Shown: positions 11,584 through 19,503 of the stretch, one piece after another
How the letters are laid out: each line of letters opens with the position of its first letter
Position numbering within the stretch: position 1 is the stretch's first letter
From: Nonomuraea antri
Lineage (GTDB): Bacteria > Actinomycetota > Actinomycetes > Streptosporangiales > Streptosporangiaceae
NCBI RefSeq assembly: GCF_013283785.1
Contig: NZ_JABCPZ010000002.1
Span: 1 to 64,000, forward strand
Length of the DNA stretch: 64,000 nt
Direction of reading: 5' to 3'
The notes under the pieces: generated by a model
Seen by the model: the letters and a program-made list of their open reading frames with translations, nothing else
Database searches by the model: none
Told to the model about the DNA's origin: nothing
Position numbers and translations under genes: made by a program

Positions 11584-12777
11584 ATGGCGTCCCGTGATCC
11601 ACGCTGGGTGTTGAAGGACCGCCCCTCGTTCACGTTGATCATCGGGCTGGTCATCACCGGCATTTGCGCTCTGGTCTCGTTCTCCTTCGACGTGCTCAAC
11701 GGCGCTCCGGTGCAGTTCTTCATCGCGCTCGTGCTCGCGCTGGCCCCGGTGCCGCTGCTGCTGGCCGCCGTGCTGGCGCTGGACCGGATGGAGCCCGAGC
11801 CGCGCAGCAACCTGATCTTCGCCTTCGCCTGGGGCGCGGGCGTGGCGGTGCTGGTCGCCGGCGTGATCAACTCACTGAACCTGCACTACATCATCGACAC
11901 GGCCAAGCTGTCGGAGGCCAGCGCGCGCAACATCGCCGCCACCTTCGGCGCGCCCGTGGTCGAGGAGACCATGAAGGGCCTGGTGCTGCTCGGGCTGCTC
12001 AGGTTCAGGCGGGCCGAGCTCGACGGGCCCACCGACGGCATCATCTACGCCAGCATGGTCGGGCTCGGCTTCGCGATGAGCGAGAACGTCAGCTACTACA
12101 TCAACGCGCTCAACTCCGACCTCGGCGTCAAGGGCCTGGCGGTCACGGTGGTGCTGCGCGGCATCCTGTCGCCGTTCGCGCACCCGCTGTTCACCTCGAT
12201 GATCGGCGTCGGCGTGGCCTACGCCGCCACCCGCAACGGGCCGGAGCGGGTGGTCTACGTGCTGGCCGGTTGGTCGGGCGCGATGCTGCTGCACGGGCTG
12301 TGGAACGGGCTGGCCTCCTACGGCGGCATCCCCGGGCTCGTGGTGGCCTACCTGACACTGCTGGTCGTGCTGCTGGTGATGATCGGCGTGGTGTTCAGGG
12401 ACCGGCGGCGCATCGTCGCGCTCATCCAGCGCTACCTGCCGCCGTACGAGCCGACCAAGCTGGTCAGCCAGGCCGACATCTACATGTTGTCCACCTTCCC
12501 CAGGCGCAGGCAGGCCAGGCAGTGGGCCAAGGCGTACGGCGGCAAGCCCGGGCTGCGCGCGATGCGCGACTACCAGCTCGCCGCGACCGAGCTGGGCCTG
12601 CTGCACGAACGGGCCGGCCGCCACATGATCGACGAGCGGACCTTCCACGTGGAGCAGCGGGCGCTGCTGGAGTGCATGAGCACGGCCCGCTCCGGGTTCC
12701 CGGTGCCCAGCGTGCACGCCCGCACCTTCGCCCAGGGCACGCCGCCGCCCGGTTACGCGCCTGGCGCGCCGGGCTGA
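11584..12777 (+). CDS. PrsW-family intramembrane metalloprotease
   Basis: Multi-pass membrane protein of the PrsW/CPBP-like superfamily; in Bacillus PrsW performs site-1 cleavage of an anti-sigma factor. The family motifs are all present: VVEETMK (EExxK), GLGFAMSENVSYY, the RGILSPFAHPLFTSMIG segment with its histidine, and HGLWN. Eight or so hydrophobic helices span residues 15-285, followed by a soluble, basic C-terminal tail of about 110 residues not found in minimal PrsW. TAAAGT ends 6 nt before the ATG, suggesting a leaderless transcript. Substrate unknown; no anti-sigma gene is adjacent. Confidence 0.85.
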   Translation: MASRDPRWVLKDRPSFTLIIGLVITGICALVSFSFDVLNGAPVQFFIALVLALAPVPLLLAAVLALDRMEPEPRSNLIFAFAWGAGVAVLVAGVINSLNLHYIIDTAKLSEASARNIAATFGAPVVEETMKGLVLLGLLRFRRAELDGPTDGIIYASMVGLGFAMSENVSYYINALNSDLGVKGLAVTVVLRGILSPFAHPLFTSMIGVGVAYAATRNGPERVVYVLAGWSGAMLLHGLWNGLASYGGIPGLVVAYLTLLVVLLVMIGVVFRDRRRIVALIQRYLPPYEPTKLVSQADIYMLSTFPRRRQARQWAKAYGGKPGLRAMRDYQLAATELGLLHERAGRHMIDERTFHVEQRALLECMSTARSGFPVPSVHARTFAQGTPPPGYAPGAPG

Positions 12778-13460
12778 GACAGGATCCGGCGCAGCGAGGT
12801 CTCGGCCGGGCCGGGGAAGACCGGGTCGGAGTGCAGCACCAGCGCGTCGGCGGCTGCCTTGGCGGTGGCGAACAGCTCCCTGGCGGCGTAGACGTAGGTG
12901 GCGGCCGCCCACCGCTTGGTGGAGTCGTCGCCCACCCCGTACGTGGCCAGCCCCGCCGTCCGGCACAGGGCGACCGCCCTGGGCAGGTGGAAGACCTGCG
13001 TGACCACGGTCACCCGCTCGGCGCCGAACACCTTCCTGGCCCGCACGCACGAGTCCCAGGTGTCGAACCCGGCGTAGTCGAGCACCATCACCGAGCCGGG
13101 CACGCCCAGGCGCAGCAGGTAGTCGCGCATGGCGGTGGGCTCGTCGTAGTCGGCGCGGCTGTTGTCGCCCGACAGCAGCAGGGCGCGCACCTTGCCGCCG
13201 TGGTAGAGCCGCGCGGCGATCTCCAGCCTGCTGGCCAGCATGGGGGAGGGCTGTCCGGCGAACAGGCCGGCGCCGAGCACCAGCGCGGCCTGCGCGGGCG
13301 GCACCCTGGCCAGCCAGCCGTCGGTGCCTGCCACCACGCGGTGCGGCGAGCTGTCGAGCCAGGCCCACGTCATCGGGGCCAGCGCGAGCACGCTGACCGC
13401 CACCAGGGCCTGGTACGCGCGCCGCAGCGTCCGGCGGGTGGGGCGGACTTTTCGCAGCAA
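12753..13460 (-). CDS. YdcF/SanA-like DUF218 membrane-anchored protein
   Basis: A 235-residue DUF218 protein with one N-terminal membrane segment (about residues 17-33) and an extracytoplasmic Rossmann-like domain. Family features are AALVLGAGLF, LLLSGDNSRADYDEPTAMRD and VTVVTQVFHLPRAV. Relatives such as SanA and ElyC affect envelope integrity or vancomycin sensitivity; the exact role is unknown. The TTG start at 13460 has GGAAGG 8 nt upstream. Its 3' end overlaps the convergent PrsW gene by 25 bp. Confidence 0.82.
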   Translation of the reverse strand: MLRKVRPTRRTLRRAYQALVAVSVLALAPMTWAWLDSSPHRVVAGTDGWLARVPPAQAALVLGAGLFAGQPSPMLASRLEIAARLYHGGKVRALLLSGDNSRADYDEPTAMRDYLLRLGVPGSVMVLDYAGFDTWDSCVRARKVFGAERVTVVTQVFHLPRAVALCRTAGLATYGVGDDSTKRWAAATYVYAARELFATAKAAADALVLHSDPVFPGPAETSLRRILSQPGAPGA

Positions 13461-13522
13461 ATCGCACGCCTTCCAGGGCGGGGGAGGGGCCGACCTTTCC
13501 CCTCATACCCTGGCATATGCGA

Positions 13523-14509
13523 TCAGACGGCGGCGGCCGCTTCGGTGGGGGAGCGGGGCGAATCGGCCTCCAACTGCCCCCGGGTGCGCAGCGACGTCAC
13601 CGCGTTCAATGCCGCGATCCACACCAGCGTCGAACCGAGCACGTGCAGGCCGACCAGGAACGCGGGCACCGCCAGGAAGTACTGGGTGTAGCCGATCACG
13701 CCCTGGGCCAGCTCGACCGCGAACAGCGCCAGCGCCGCCCGGCGCGCGTTCCTGGGCGCGTCGCTCACGTGCAGCGCGAACAGCAGCGCGAACGTCAGCC
13801 CCACCACGACGTAGACGATGTCGGCGTGCAGCCGCGCCACGGCCTCGATGTCCAGGTCGAAGCGGGAGGCCAGCACGTCGCCCGAGTGCGGCCCGGTGCC
13901 GGTGACCACCACGCCGGCCACCAGCAGCGCGAACACCGCCGCCAGCAGCACCCAGCCGAGCCTGCGCACGTCGCGGTGCGCCACGCGCACGGCAGGGCCG
14001 TCGCCCTCGCCCGCGCGGGCGTAGAGCATCCAGCAGGCCGCGATCAGCCCGATGGACAGCAGGTAGTGCATGCCCACCGTGAACGGGTTGAGCGCGGTCC
14101 TGACCACCACGCCGCCCCACAGCGCCTGCGCCACGATGCCGGCCGGCTGCAGCCAGGCCAGGCGCACCAGCGACGCGCGGCGCGGCCTGAGGCGCATGGC
14201 CGCGATCAGGCAGGCCGCGCCCACGGCCAGCACCAGGAACGTGAAGAGCCGGTTGCCGAACTCGATGGCCATGTTGACCCACGAGATGTCGTCGTGCGCC
14301 ACCGGGACGAAGCTGTCGGGTGTGCACTTGGGCCAGGTCGGACAGCCCAGCCCGGACCCCGACACCCGGACCACCGCGCCCGTCAGCGTGATGCCCGCGT
14401 TCGCCACCACGGCCGCCAGCGCCCAGCCCCGCAGCGAGGCCGGGGTGGGTGCCCAGAACGACAGCAGCCGGCGCACGAGAGGGTTGGGGTGGTCCGTGGG
14501 TAGCTTCAC
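13523..14509 (-). CDS. ctaA: heme A synthase
   Basis: Eight-helix membrane oxidase converting heme O to heme A for aa3-type cytochrome oxidase, the step after CtaB. The paired cysteines occur in GSGLGCPTWPKC, with the heme-ligand histidines in IEFGNRL-adjacent helices, GMHYLLS, ARLHADIVY and LVGLHVLGS, plus TGTGPHSGD. GTG at 14509 (328 residues) is preferred: TACCAT ends 7 nt before it, which fits a leaderless start. An in-frame ATG at 14578 has no ribosome binding site and would leave only 20 bp to the divergent operon, within a palindrome. Confidence 0.85.
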   Translation of the reverse strand: MKLPTDHPNPLVRRLLSFWAPTPASLRGWALAAVVANAGITLTGAVVRVSGSGLGCPTWPKCTPDSFVPVAHDDISWVNMAIEFGNRLFTFLVLAVGAACLIAAMRLRPRRASLVRLAWLQPAGIVAQALWGGVVVRTALNPFTVGMHYLLSIGLIAACWMLYARAGEGDGPAVRVAHRDVRRLGWVLLAAVFALLVAGVVVTGTGPHSGDVLASRFDLDIEAVARLHADIVYVVVGLTFALLFALHVSDAPRNARRAALALFAVELAQGVIGYTQYFLAVPAFLVGLHVLGSTLVWIAALNAVTSLRTRGQLEADSPRSPTEAAAAV

Positions 14510-14516
14510 GTCAACG

Positions 14517-14522
14517 ATGGTA
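14517..14522 (-). promoter_or_regulatory. candidate -10 of a leaderless ctaA transcript
   Basis: On the minus strand TACCAT matches TANNNT and ends 7 nt before GTG at 14509, the spacing expected when transcription starts at the start codon. No good -35 was identified. Confidence 0.4.
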
Positions 14523-14568
14523 CGGGCCGGGCCGGGCGGTCCTTTCACCAGCTCGCGCAACGCCAAGG

Positions 14569-14579
14569 TATGTGACATA
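14569..14579. promoter_or_regulatory. candidate operator, TATGTGACATA palindrome
   Basis: An 11-bp palindrome (TATGT, central G, ACATA) sits 20 bp before the first hydroxyproline-operon start and directly ahead of its AGGAGG. FCD-type GntR regulators often bind short palindromes with a GT/AC core, and such a regulator ends this operon. The link is inference. Confidence 0.4.
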
Positions 14580-14598
14580 TTACTGAGAGGAGGTGAGG

Positions 14599-15759
14599 AT
14601 GTCCGACGTGATCGTCGTCGGCGCCGGGGTCGTGGGCGCCGCGTGCGCCTACTACGCGGCGCGTGCGGGTCTCGACGTGACCGTGCTCGACCGGGGGCCC
14701 GTCGCGGGCGGCACCACCGGATCGGGTGAGGGCAACGTCCTCGTCTCGGACAAGGAGCCGGGTCCCGAGCTGGAGCTGGCGCTGCTGTCCAACGGGCTGT
14801 GGCGGGAGCTGGCGGAGCTCGGCGGGTTCGAGTTCGAGCCCAAGGGCGGCCTGGTCGTCGCCGAGACCGGCGAGGTTCAGCGGCGGCTGCTCGACCTGGC
14901 CGCCGAGCAGAAGGTCGACCACGTGCCCGTGGCCGGCTCGGCCCTGCGTGAATACGAACCCCATCTGGCCGACGGCCTGGCCGGCGGCGTGTACTACCCG
15001 CAGGACGCCCAGGTCCAGCCCATGCTGGCGGCGGCCAGGCTGCTGCGGGCCGGCGCCTCCTCCTACGGTCACGGCGCGCTGCGCCTGCGGCTCGGCGTCA
15101 CCGTGACCGGGTTCCTGCGCTCCGGCGACCGGGTGACCGGCGTGCGCACGACCTCGGGCGACGTGCTCGGCGGCGCGGTGATCAACGCCGCTGGCACGTG
15201 GGGCGGCGAGGTGGCCGCACTGGCCGGCGTGCACCTGCCGATCCTGCCCAGGCGCGGCTTCATCCTGGTGACCGAGCCGCTGGCGCGGCCGCTGATCAGG
15301 CACAAGGTGTACACCGCCGCCTACGTCACCAACGTGGCCAGCTCGTCGGCGGGGCTGGAGACGTCCGCGGTGGTCGAGGGCACCCCGGCGGGGACCGTGC
15401 TGATCGGGGCCAGCAGGGAGCGGGTCGGGTTCGACCGGACCACGTCCGTGCCCGTGCTCGCCCGGCTGGCCGCCCAGGCGGTCGCGTTGTTCCCGGCGCT
15501 GCGCGAGGTGCGGGCGATCAGGTCGTACTGCGGGTTCCGGCCGTACTGCCCCGACCACCTGCCGGTCATCGGGGCCGACCCGCGCGCGCCCGGGCTCTAC
15601 CACGCCTGCGGGCACGAGGGCGCGGGCATCGGGCTCGCCCCCGCCACCGGGCGGCTCATCGCCGGGCTGCTCACCGGCGAGCGGCCCGAGCTCGACCTGG
15701 AGCCGTTCCGCCCCGACCGCTTCGACCCCGCCGCACCGGCCGCGCAGGAGGCGCAGTGA
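14599..15759 (+). CDS. D-hydroxyproline dehydrogenase beta subunit (FAD, DAO family)
   Basis: FAD-dependent amine dehydrogenase of the DadA/sarcosine oxidase-beta family, predicted to oxidise cis-4-hydroxy-D-proline to the pyrroline. The N-terminal dinucleotide fold is VIVVGAGVVGAACAYYAARAG, followed by GGTTGSGEGNVLVS; the C-terminal half has GFRPYCPDHLPVIG and HACGHEGAGIGLAPATG. ATG at 14599 has AGGAGG 5 nt upstream; GTG at 14593 overlaps that site and is rejected. It is followed by overlapping 2Fe-2S and FAD/NAD subunit genes, the arrangement of heteromeric LhpBEF-type D-hydroxyproline dehydrogenases. Substrate follows from the epimerase and deaminase genes downstream; a D-proline or opine oxidase is the main alternative. 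Confidence 0.82.
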   Translation: MSDVIVVGAGVVGAACAYYAARAGLDVTVLDRGPVAGGTTGSGEGNVLVSDKEPGPELELALLSNGLWRELAELGGFEFEPKGGLVVAETGEVQRRLLDLAAEQKVDHVPVAGSALREYEPHLADGLAGGVYYPQDAQVQPMLAAARLLRAGASSYGHGALRLRLGVTVTGFLRSGDRVTGVRTTSGDVLGGAVINAAGTWGGEVAALAGVHLPILPRRGFILVTEPLARPLIRHKVYTAAYVTNVASSSAGLETSAVVEGTPAGTVLIGASRERVGFDRTTSVPVLARLAAQAVALFPALREVRAIRSYCGFRPYCPDHLPVIGADPRAPGLYHACGHEGAGIGLAPATGRLIAGLLTGERPELDLEPFRPDRFDPAAPAAQEAQ

Positions 15760-16004
15760 CCGAGCCGTTCCACATCACCGTCGACGGGCGTCAGGTGCCC
15801 GTGTCGCCCGGTCAGAGCATCGGCGCGGCCCTGCACGCGGCCGGCGTGCGCGCCTGGCGCAGCACCCGGTTCGGCGGGCGGCCGCGCGGGCTGTTCTGCG
15901 GCATCGGGGTGTGCTTCGACTGCCTGATCTCGGTGAACGGACGCACCCCCGAGCGGGCCTGCCTGGCCGAGGCCGCGCCTGGCGACGAGGTGACGACGTC
16001 ATGA
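15756..16004 (+). CDS. 2Fe-2S small subunit of D-hydroxyproline dehydrogenase
   Basis: An 82-residue ferredoxin-like subunit that passes electrons between the two FAD subunits. The cluster-binding cysteines are in GLFCGIGVCFDC (C-x4-C-x2-C) with a fourth in ERACLAEA. GTG at 15756 overlaps the preceding stop as GTGA, with GGAGG just upstream. Equivalent to LhpF or SoxD/OoxX-type small subunits. Confidence 0.85.
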   Translation: MTEPFHITVDGRQVPVSPGQSIGAALHAAGVRAWRSTRFGGRPRGLFCGIGVCFDCLISVNGRTPERACLAEAAPGDEVTTS

Positions 16005-16072
16005 GCCACGACCTCATGAGCCACGACCTCATGAGCCACGACGTCGTGAGCCACTCCATGAGTTACGACCTC
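16001..16072 (+). repeat. 15-bp tandem repeat reiterating the start codon
   Basis: ATGAGCCACGACCTC occurs twice in direct succession (16001-16030), followed by a near copy (16031-16045), a shortened GTG-led copy (16046-16057) and the diverged ATGAGTTACGACCTC (16058-16072). Each unit opens with an in-frame start codon. Confidence 0.9.
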
Positions 16073-17584
16073 GTGGTCATCGGCGGGGGGCCCGCCGGGG
16101 TCGCCGGCGCGCTCACCGCGGCCCTGGGCGGCCTGCGGGTGGCGCTGCTCGACGCGTCTGCCCGGCTCGGCGGCCAGTACTTCAGGCACCAGGCGGGCGA
16201 CGATTCGGGCCCGCAGGGGTTCGACCGGTTCCTGCGCCAGTGCCGGGCGCTCGGCGACCGGGCCGAGGTGCTGCTCAAGCACCAGGTGTGGAGCGTCACC
16301 CGCGACCAGGACGCCCACCTGGACCAGGACGGCAACCTGGACCGCGACGGCCACCTGGACCGCGACGCCCGCCTGGACCGGGACGGCCACCTGGACCGCG
16401 ACGGCCGCTTGATCGTGCACGCCGTCACCGCCGACCGGCGTCCCGTCACGCTGCGCGCGCGGCACGTGCTCATCGCCACCGGCGCCTACGACCGCCCGCT
16501 GCCCTTCACCGGCTGGGACCTGCCCGGCGTGCTCACGGCCGGCGGCGCGCAGGCGCTGCTCAAGGGCAACGGCGTGGTGGCCGGACGGCGGATCGTCGTG
16601 TCCGGCACCGGGCCGTTCCTGTTGCCCGTGGCGGCGGGCCTGGCCGGGGCCGGGGCCGAGGTGATCGGCGTGTTCGAGGCCAACGGCGGGCTGGGGCTGG
16701 CCCGTCACCCGGTGCTGGCGCTCGGCAAGGCCGGTGAGGCGCTCGGCTACGGGCTGCGGCTGGCCGGGGCGCGGGTGCCGTACCTGACCCGGCAGGCGGT
16801 GGTGGCCGCGCACGGCCGCGACGAGCTGGAGTCCGTCACGGTCGCGCGGCTCGACCGGAACTGGAACGTTCTCGCCACCCGGCGCGTGGCCTGCGACACG
16901 CTCGCGGTCGGCTACGGGTTCGTGCCGCAGATCGACCTGGGCACGCAGCTCGGCTGCCGGACGCGCGCCGACGTCGACGGCAGCCCGGTGCTGGCCGTCG
17001 ACGCACTCCAGCGCACCGACGTGCCCGGGGTGTGGGCGGCCGGCGAGCCCACGGGCGTGGGCGGCTGGCGCCTGGCCGCGCTCGAAGGCCGCATCGCCGG
17101 CCTCGCCATCGCCAGAAGCCACGCCGTCACGGCCACGAGCCGCGCCGTCACCGCCACGAGCCGCGCCGTCACCGCCACGAGCCGCGCCGTCACCGGCGGC
17201 AGGACGCCCGAGCGGCCCGGCGACGCCGGCGTCCCCGAGGCGCTGGTGCGCCGGCGTGAGCGGATGCGTGCGTTCGGCGCGGCGCTGCAGCGGGCCTACC
17301 CCGTCGCGCCCGGCTGGCGCACCTGGCTGCGCGACGACACGCTGGTGTGCCGGTGCGAGGAGGTGCCGCTGGCCGCGATCAGGCAGGCCCAGGACCTGGG
17401 CGCGACCGACGCGCGCTCGGTCAAGTCGCTGGCCAGGCCCGGCATGGGCTGGTGCCAGGGCCGCATGTGCGGCTACGCCGTCTCCTGCCTGGTCGGTGAG
17501 CCGCAGCGGCCGCCGCGCCGTCCGATCGCCCAGCCGGTGACCCTCGGCGCCCTCGCCGAGACCGTTGAGGACCCCGCTCCCTAA
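16001..17584 (+). CDS. D-hydroxyproline dehydrogenase alpha subunit (FAD/NAD-binding, BFD-like C-terminus)
   Basis: A 527-residue pyridine nucleotide-disulfide-family flavoprotein, the third subunit of the heteromeric dehydrogenase. The FAD fold begins YDLVVIGGGPAGVAGALTAA; a second dinucleotide motif is RIVVSGTGPFLLPVAAGLAG. The C-terminal BFD-like [2Fe-2S] domain has C450-x-C452 and C485-x4-C490 (VCRCEE, WCQGRMC). Three in-frame tandem repeats are inserted: at the start codon (MSHDL units), near residue 102 (D-x-D-x-x-L units) and near residue 373 (SRAVTAT units). ATG at 16001 overlaps the previous stop as ATGA; further in-frame starts are at 16016, 16031, 16046 (GTG) and 16058, and the last, MSYDLVVIGGG, looks like the ancestral start. 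Confidence 0.83.
   Translation: MSHDLMSHDLMSHDVVSHSMSYDLVVIGGGPAGVAGALTAALGGLRVALLDASARLGGQYFRHQAGDDSGPQGFDRFLRQCRALGDRAEVLLKHQVWSVTRDQDAHLDQDGNLDRDGHLDRDARLDRDGHLDRDGRLIVHAVTADRRPVTLRARHVLIATGAYDRPLPFTGWDLPGVLTAGGAQALLKGNGVVAGRRIVVSGTGPFLLPVAAGLAGAGAEVIGVFEANGGLGLARHPVLALGKAGEALGYGLRLAGARVPYLTRQAVVAAHGRDELESVTVARLDRNWNVLATRRVACDTLAVGYGFVPQIDLGTQLGCRTRADVDGSPVLAVDALQRTDVPGVWAAGEPTGVGGWRLAALEGRIAGLAIARSHAVTATSRAVTATSRAVTATSRAVTGGRTPERPGDAGVPEALVRRRERMRAFGAALQRAYPVAPGWRTWLRDDTLVCRCEEVPLAAIRQAQDLGATDARSVKSLARPGMGWCQGRMCGYAVSCLVGEPQRPPRRPIAQPVTLGALAETVEDPAP
16304..16411 (+). repeat. 18-bp coding repeat, six D-x-D-x-x-L units
   Basis: Six consecutive 18-bp units encode DQDAHL, DQDGNL, DRDGHL, DRDARL, DRDGHL and DRDGRL. 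They lie between a VWSVTR strand and RLIVHAV, where relatives have only a short hairpin, so they look like a slippage expansion of a surface loop. Confidence 0.88.
17117..17194 (+). repeat. 21-bp coding repeat, SRAVTAT units
   Basis: Units of 21 bp encode SHAVTAT, SRAVTAT, SRAVTAT and a partial SRAVT (3.7 copies), with near-identical DNA. They sit in the linker between the FAD/NAD domains and the BFD-like C-terminal domain. Confidence 0.9.
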
Positions 17585-17611
17585 ACTGACCCCCACATTG
17601 GAGGATTTTTC

Positions 17612-18505
17612 ATGGCGAATCGCAGCAAGCCCTGGCACGGCGTCATGGTGGCGACCGCACTGCCCCTGCGCGACGACCTGTCGGTCGACCTCGACGCCTA
17701 CGACGAGCACTGCCGGTGGCTGGTCGCGAACGGGTGCGACGGCGTCGTCCCGAACGGCTCCCTGGGCGAGTACCAGACGCTCACCGAGGCCGAGCGCGCC
17801 GCGGTGGTCGACACCGCCGTCGCCGCCGTCGGCGGCCAGAACGTGATGGCCGGGATCGGCGCGTACGGCGCGGCCGAGTCGCGCCGCTGGGCCGAGCGCG
17901 CGGCCGAGGCGGGCTGCGGCTCGGTGCTGCTGCTGCCGCCCAACGCCTACCGGGCCGACGAGCGCGCGGTCTTCGCCCACTACCGCGAGGTGGCCAAGGC
18001 AGGCGTGCCGATCGTCGCCTACAACAACCCCTATGACACCAAGGTCGACCTCACCCCCGCGCTGCTGGCCAGGCTGCACGAGGAAGGGCTGATCGTCGCG
18101 GTCAAGGAGTTCACCGGCGACCCGCGCCGCGCCTACGAGCTCGCCGAGCTGGCCCCCGGGCTCGACCTGCTGATCGGCTCCGACGACGTGCTGCTCGAAC
18201 TGGCCCTGGCCGGGGCGGTCGGCTGGATCGCCGGCTACCCCAACGCGCTGCCCGCCTCCAACGTCGCCCTCTACCACGCGGCCCTGTCCGGCGACCTGGA
18301 CACCGCGCTGCCCCTGTACAAGACGCTGCACCCGCTGCTGCGCTGGGACTCCAAGACCGAGTTCGTCCAGGCCATCAAGCTGTCGATGGACCTGGCCGGA
18401 CGGCGCGGCGGCCCGTGCCGTCAGCCCAGGCAGCCGCTCACCGACGAGCAGGCCGCCGTCGTGCGCGCCGCCACCGAGAAGGTGCTCGCAGAGGGCCTGC
18501 GATGA
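17612..18505 (+). CDS. DHDPS-family lyase, probable 4-hydroxy-pyrroline-2-carboxylate deaminase
   Basis: Class I aldolase-type TIM barrel of the dihydrodipicolinate synthase family, 297 residues. The Schiff-base lysine is K165 in VAVKEFTGD and the catalytic tyrosine Y137 in VAYNNPY; the substrate loop reads NGSLGEYQTL instead of the GTTGE of true DapA. In hydroxyproline clusters this family member (LhpC/HypD) deaminates and dehydrates the pyrroline product to alpha-ketoglutarate semialdehyde. ATG at 17612 has GGAGG 7 nt upstream. An alpha-ketoglutarate semialdehyde dehydrogenase, the next enzyme, is not in the operon. Confidence 0.82.
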   Translation: MANRSKPWHGVMVATALPLRDDLSVDLDAYDEHCRWLVANGCDGVVPNGSLGEYQTLTEAERAAVVDTAVAAVGGQNVMAGIGAYGAAESRRWAERAAEAGCGSVLLLPPNAYRADERAVFAHYREVAKAGVPIVAYNNPYDTKVDLTPALLARLHEEGLIVAVKEFTGDPRRAYELAELAPGLDLLIGSDDVLLELALAGAVGWIAGYPNALPASNVALYHAALSGDLDTALPLYKTLHPLLRWDSKTEFVQAIKLSMDLAGRRGGPCRQPRQPLTDEQAAVVRAATEKVLAEGLR

Positions 18506-19503
18506 GGACGAAGCGGGTCTTCCACGCCGTCGACTCCCACACCGAGGGCATGCCCACGCGCGTCATCACCGGCGGCGTCGGCGTGATCCCCGGCGCGAGC
18601 ATGGCCGAGCGGCGCATCCACTTCCGCGACCACCTCGACCACATCCGCAGGCTGCTGATGAACGAGCCGCGCGGCCACGCCGCCATGAGCGGCGCCATCC
18701 TGCAGCCGCCCACCAGGCCGGACGCCGACTGGGGCGTGCTGTTCATCGAGGTGTCCGGGCTGCTGCCGATGTGCGGCCACGGCACCATCGGCGTGGCCAC
18801 CGTGCTGGTCGAGACCGGCATGGTGGAGGTCGTCGAGCCGGTCACCACGGTCCGGCTGGAGGTGCCCGCCGGGCTGGTCGTGGTGGACGTGGCCGTCCAG
18901 GACGGCATGGCCACCTCCGTCACGCTGCGCAACGTGCCCTCCTACAGCGCCAGGCTCGACGCCGCCGTCACCGTGCCCGGTTTCGGGGAGATCGGCTACG
19001 ACCTGGCCTACGGCGGCAACTTCTACGCCATCGTCGACCTCGACGCCTACGGCCTGCCCTTCGACCGCAAGGCCAAGAACGAGATCCTGGCCGCCGGCCT
19101 GGCCACCATGGAGGCGATCAACGCCGCCGACGAGCCGGTGCACCCCGAGGACGACCGCATCCGCGGCGTGCACCACGTCTACTTCGCCGCGCCGGGCTCC
19201 GACGCGCACCACTCGCGGCACGCCATGGCCATCCACCCCGGCTGGTTCGACCGCTCGCCCTGCGGCACCGGCACCAGCGCCCGCATGGCCCAGCTGCACG
19301 CGCGCGGCGAGCTGCCGCTGGGCAGGGACTTCGTCAACGAGTCGTTCATCGGCACCCGCTTCATCGGCAGGCTGATCGAGGACGCCACCGTGGGCGGACG
19401 GCCCGCCGTGGTCCCGTCGATCACCGGCCGGGCCTGGGTCACCGGCACCGCCCAGTACTTCCTCGACCCCCGCGACCCGTTCCCCGAAGGGTTCGAACTG
19501 TGA
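18502..19503 (+). CDS. 4-hydroxyproline 2-epimerase (proline racemase family), copy 1
   Basis: Cofactor-independent epimerase converting trans-4-hydroxy-L-proline to cis-4-hydroxy-D-proline, the substrate of the upstream dehydrogenase. Both catalytic cysteines are present: C91 in LPMCGHGTIG and C254 in RSPCGTGTSARMA. The N-terminus DSHTEGMPTRV and the 333-residue length fit the epimerase subgroup. ATG at 18502 overlaps the upstream stop (ATGA). Proline racemase activity cannot be excluded, but the operon favours hydroxyproline. Confidence 0.85.
   Translation: MRTKRVFHAVDSHTEGMPTRVITGGVGVIPGASMAERRIHFRDHLDHIRRLLMNEPRGHAAMSGAILQPPTRPDADWGVLFIEVSGLLPMCGHGTIGVATVLVETGMVEVVEPVTTVRLEVPAGLVVVDVAVQDGMATSVTLRNVPSYSARLDAAVTVPGFGEIGYDLAYGGNFYAIVDLDAYGLPFDRKAKNEILAAGLATMEAINAADEPVHPEDDRIRGVHHVYFAAPGSDAHHSRHAMAIHPGWFDRSPCGTGTSARMAQLHARGELPLGRDFVNESFIGTRFIGRLIEDATVGGRPAVVPSITGRAWVTGTAQYFLDPRDPFPEGFEL

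Noticed and set aside
14578..14579. ATG at 14578 as the ctaA start
   Set aside because: No ribosome binding site, extra poorly conserved residues and only 20 bp to the divergent operon; GTG 14509 fits better.
16304..16411. Calcium-binding (EF-hand or RTX-like) domain from the DxDG units
   Set aside because: Spacing of six residues lacks the EF-hand loop length and the RTX nonapeptide; the DNA pattern is a simple slippage repeat in a cytosolic enzyme.
16001..17194. CRISPR-like repeat array
   Set aside because: The repeats are short, directly adjacent without spacers and in frame within one coding gene.
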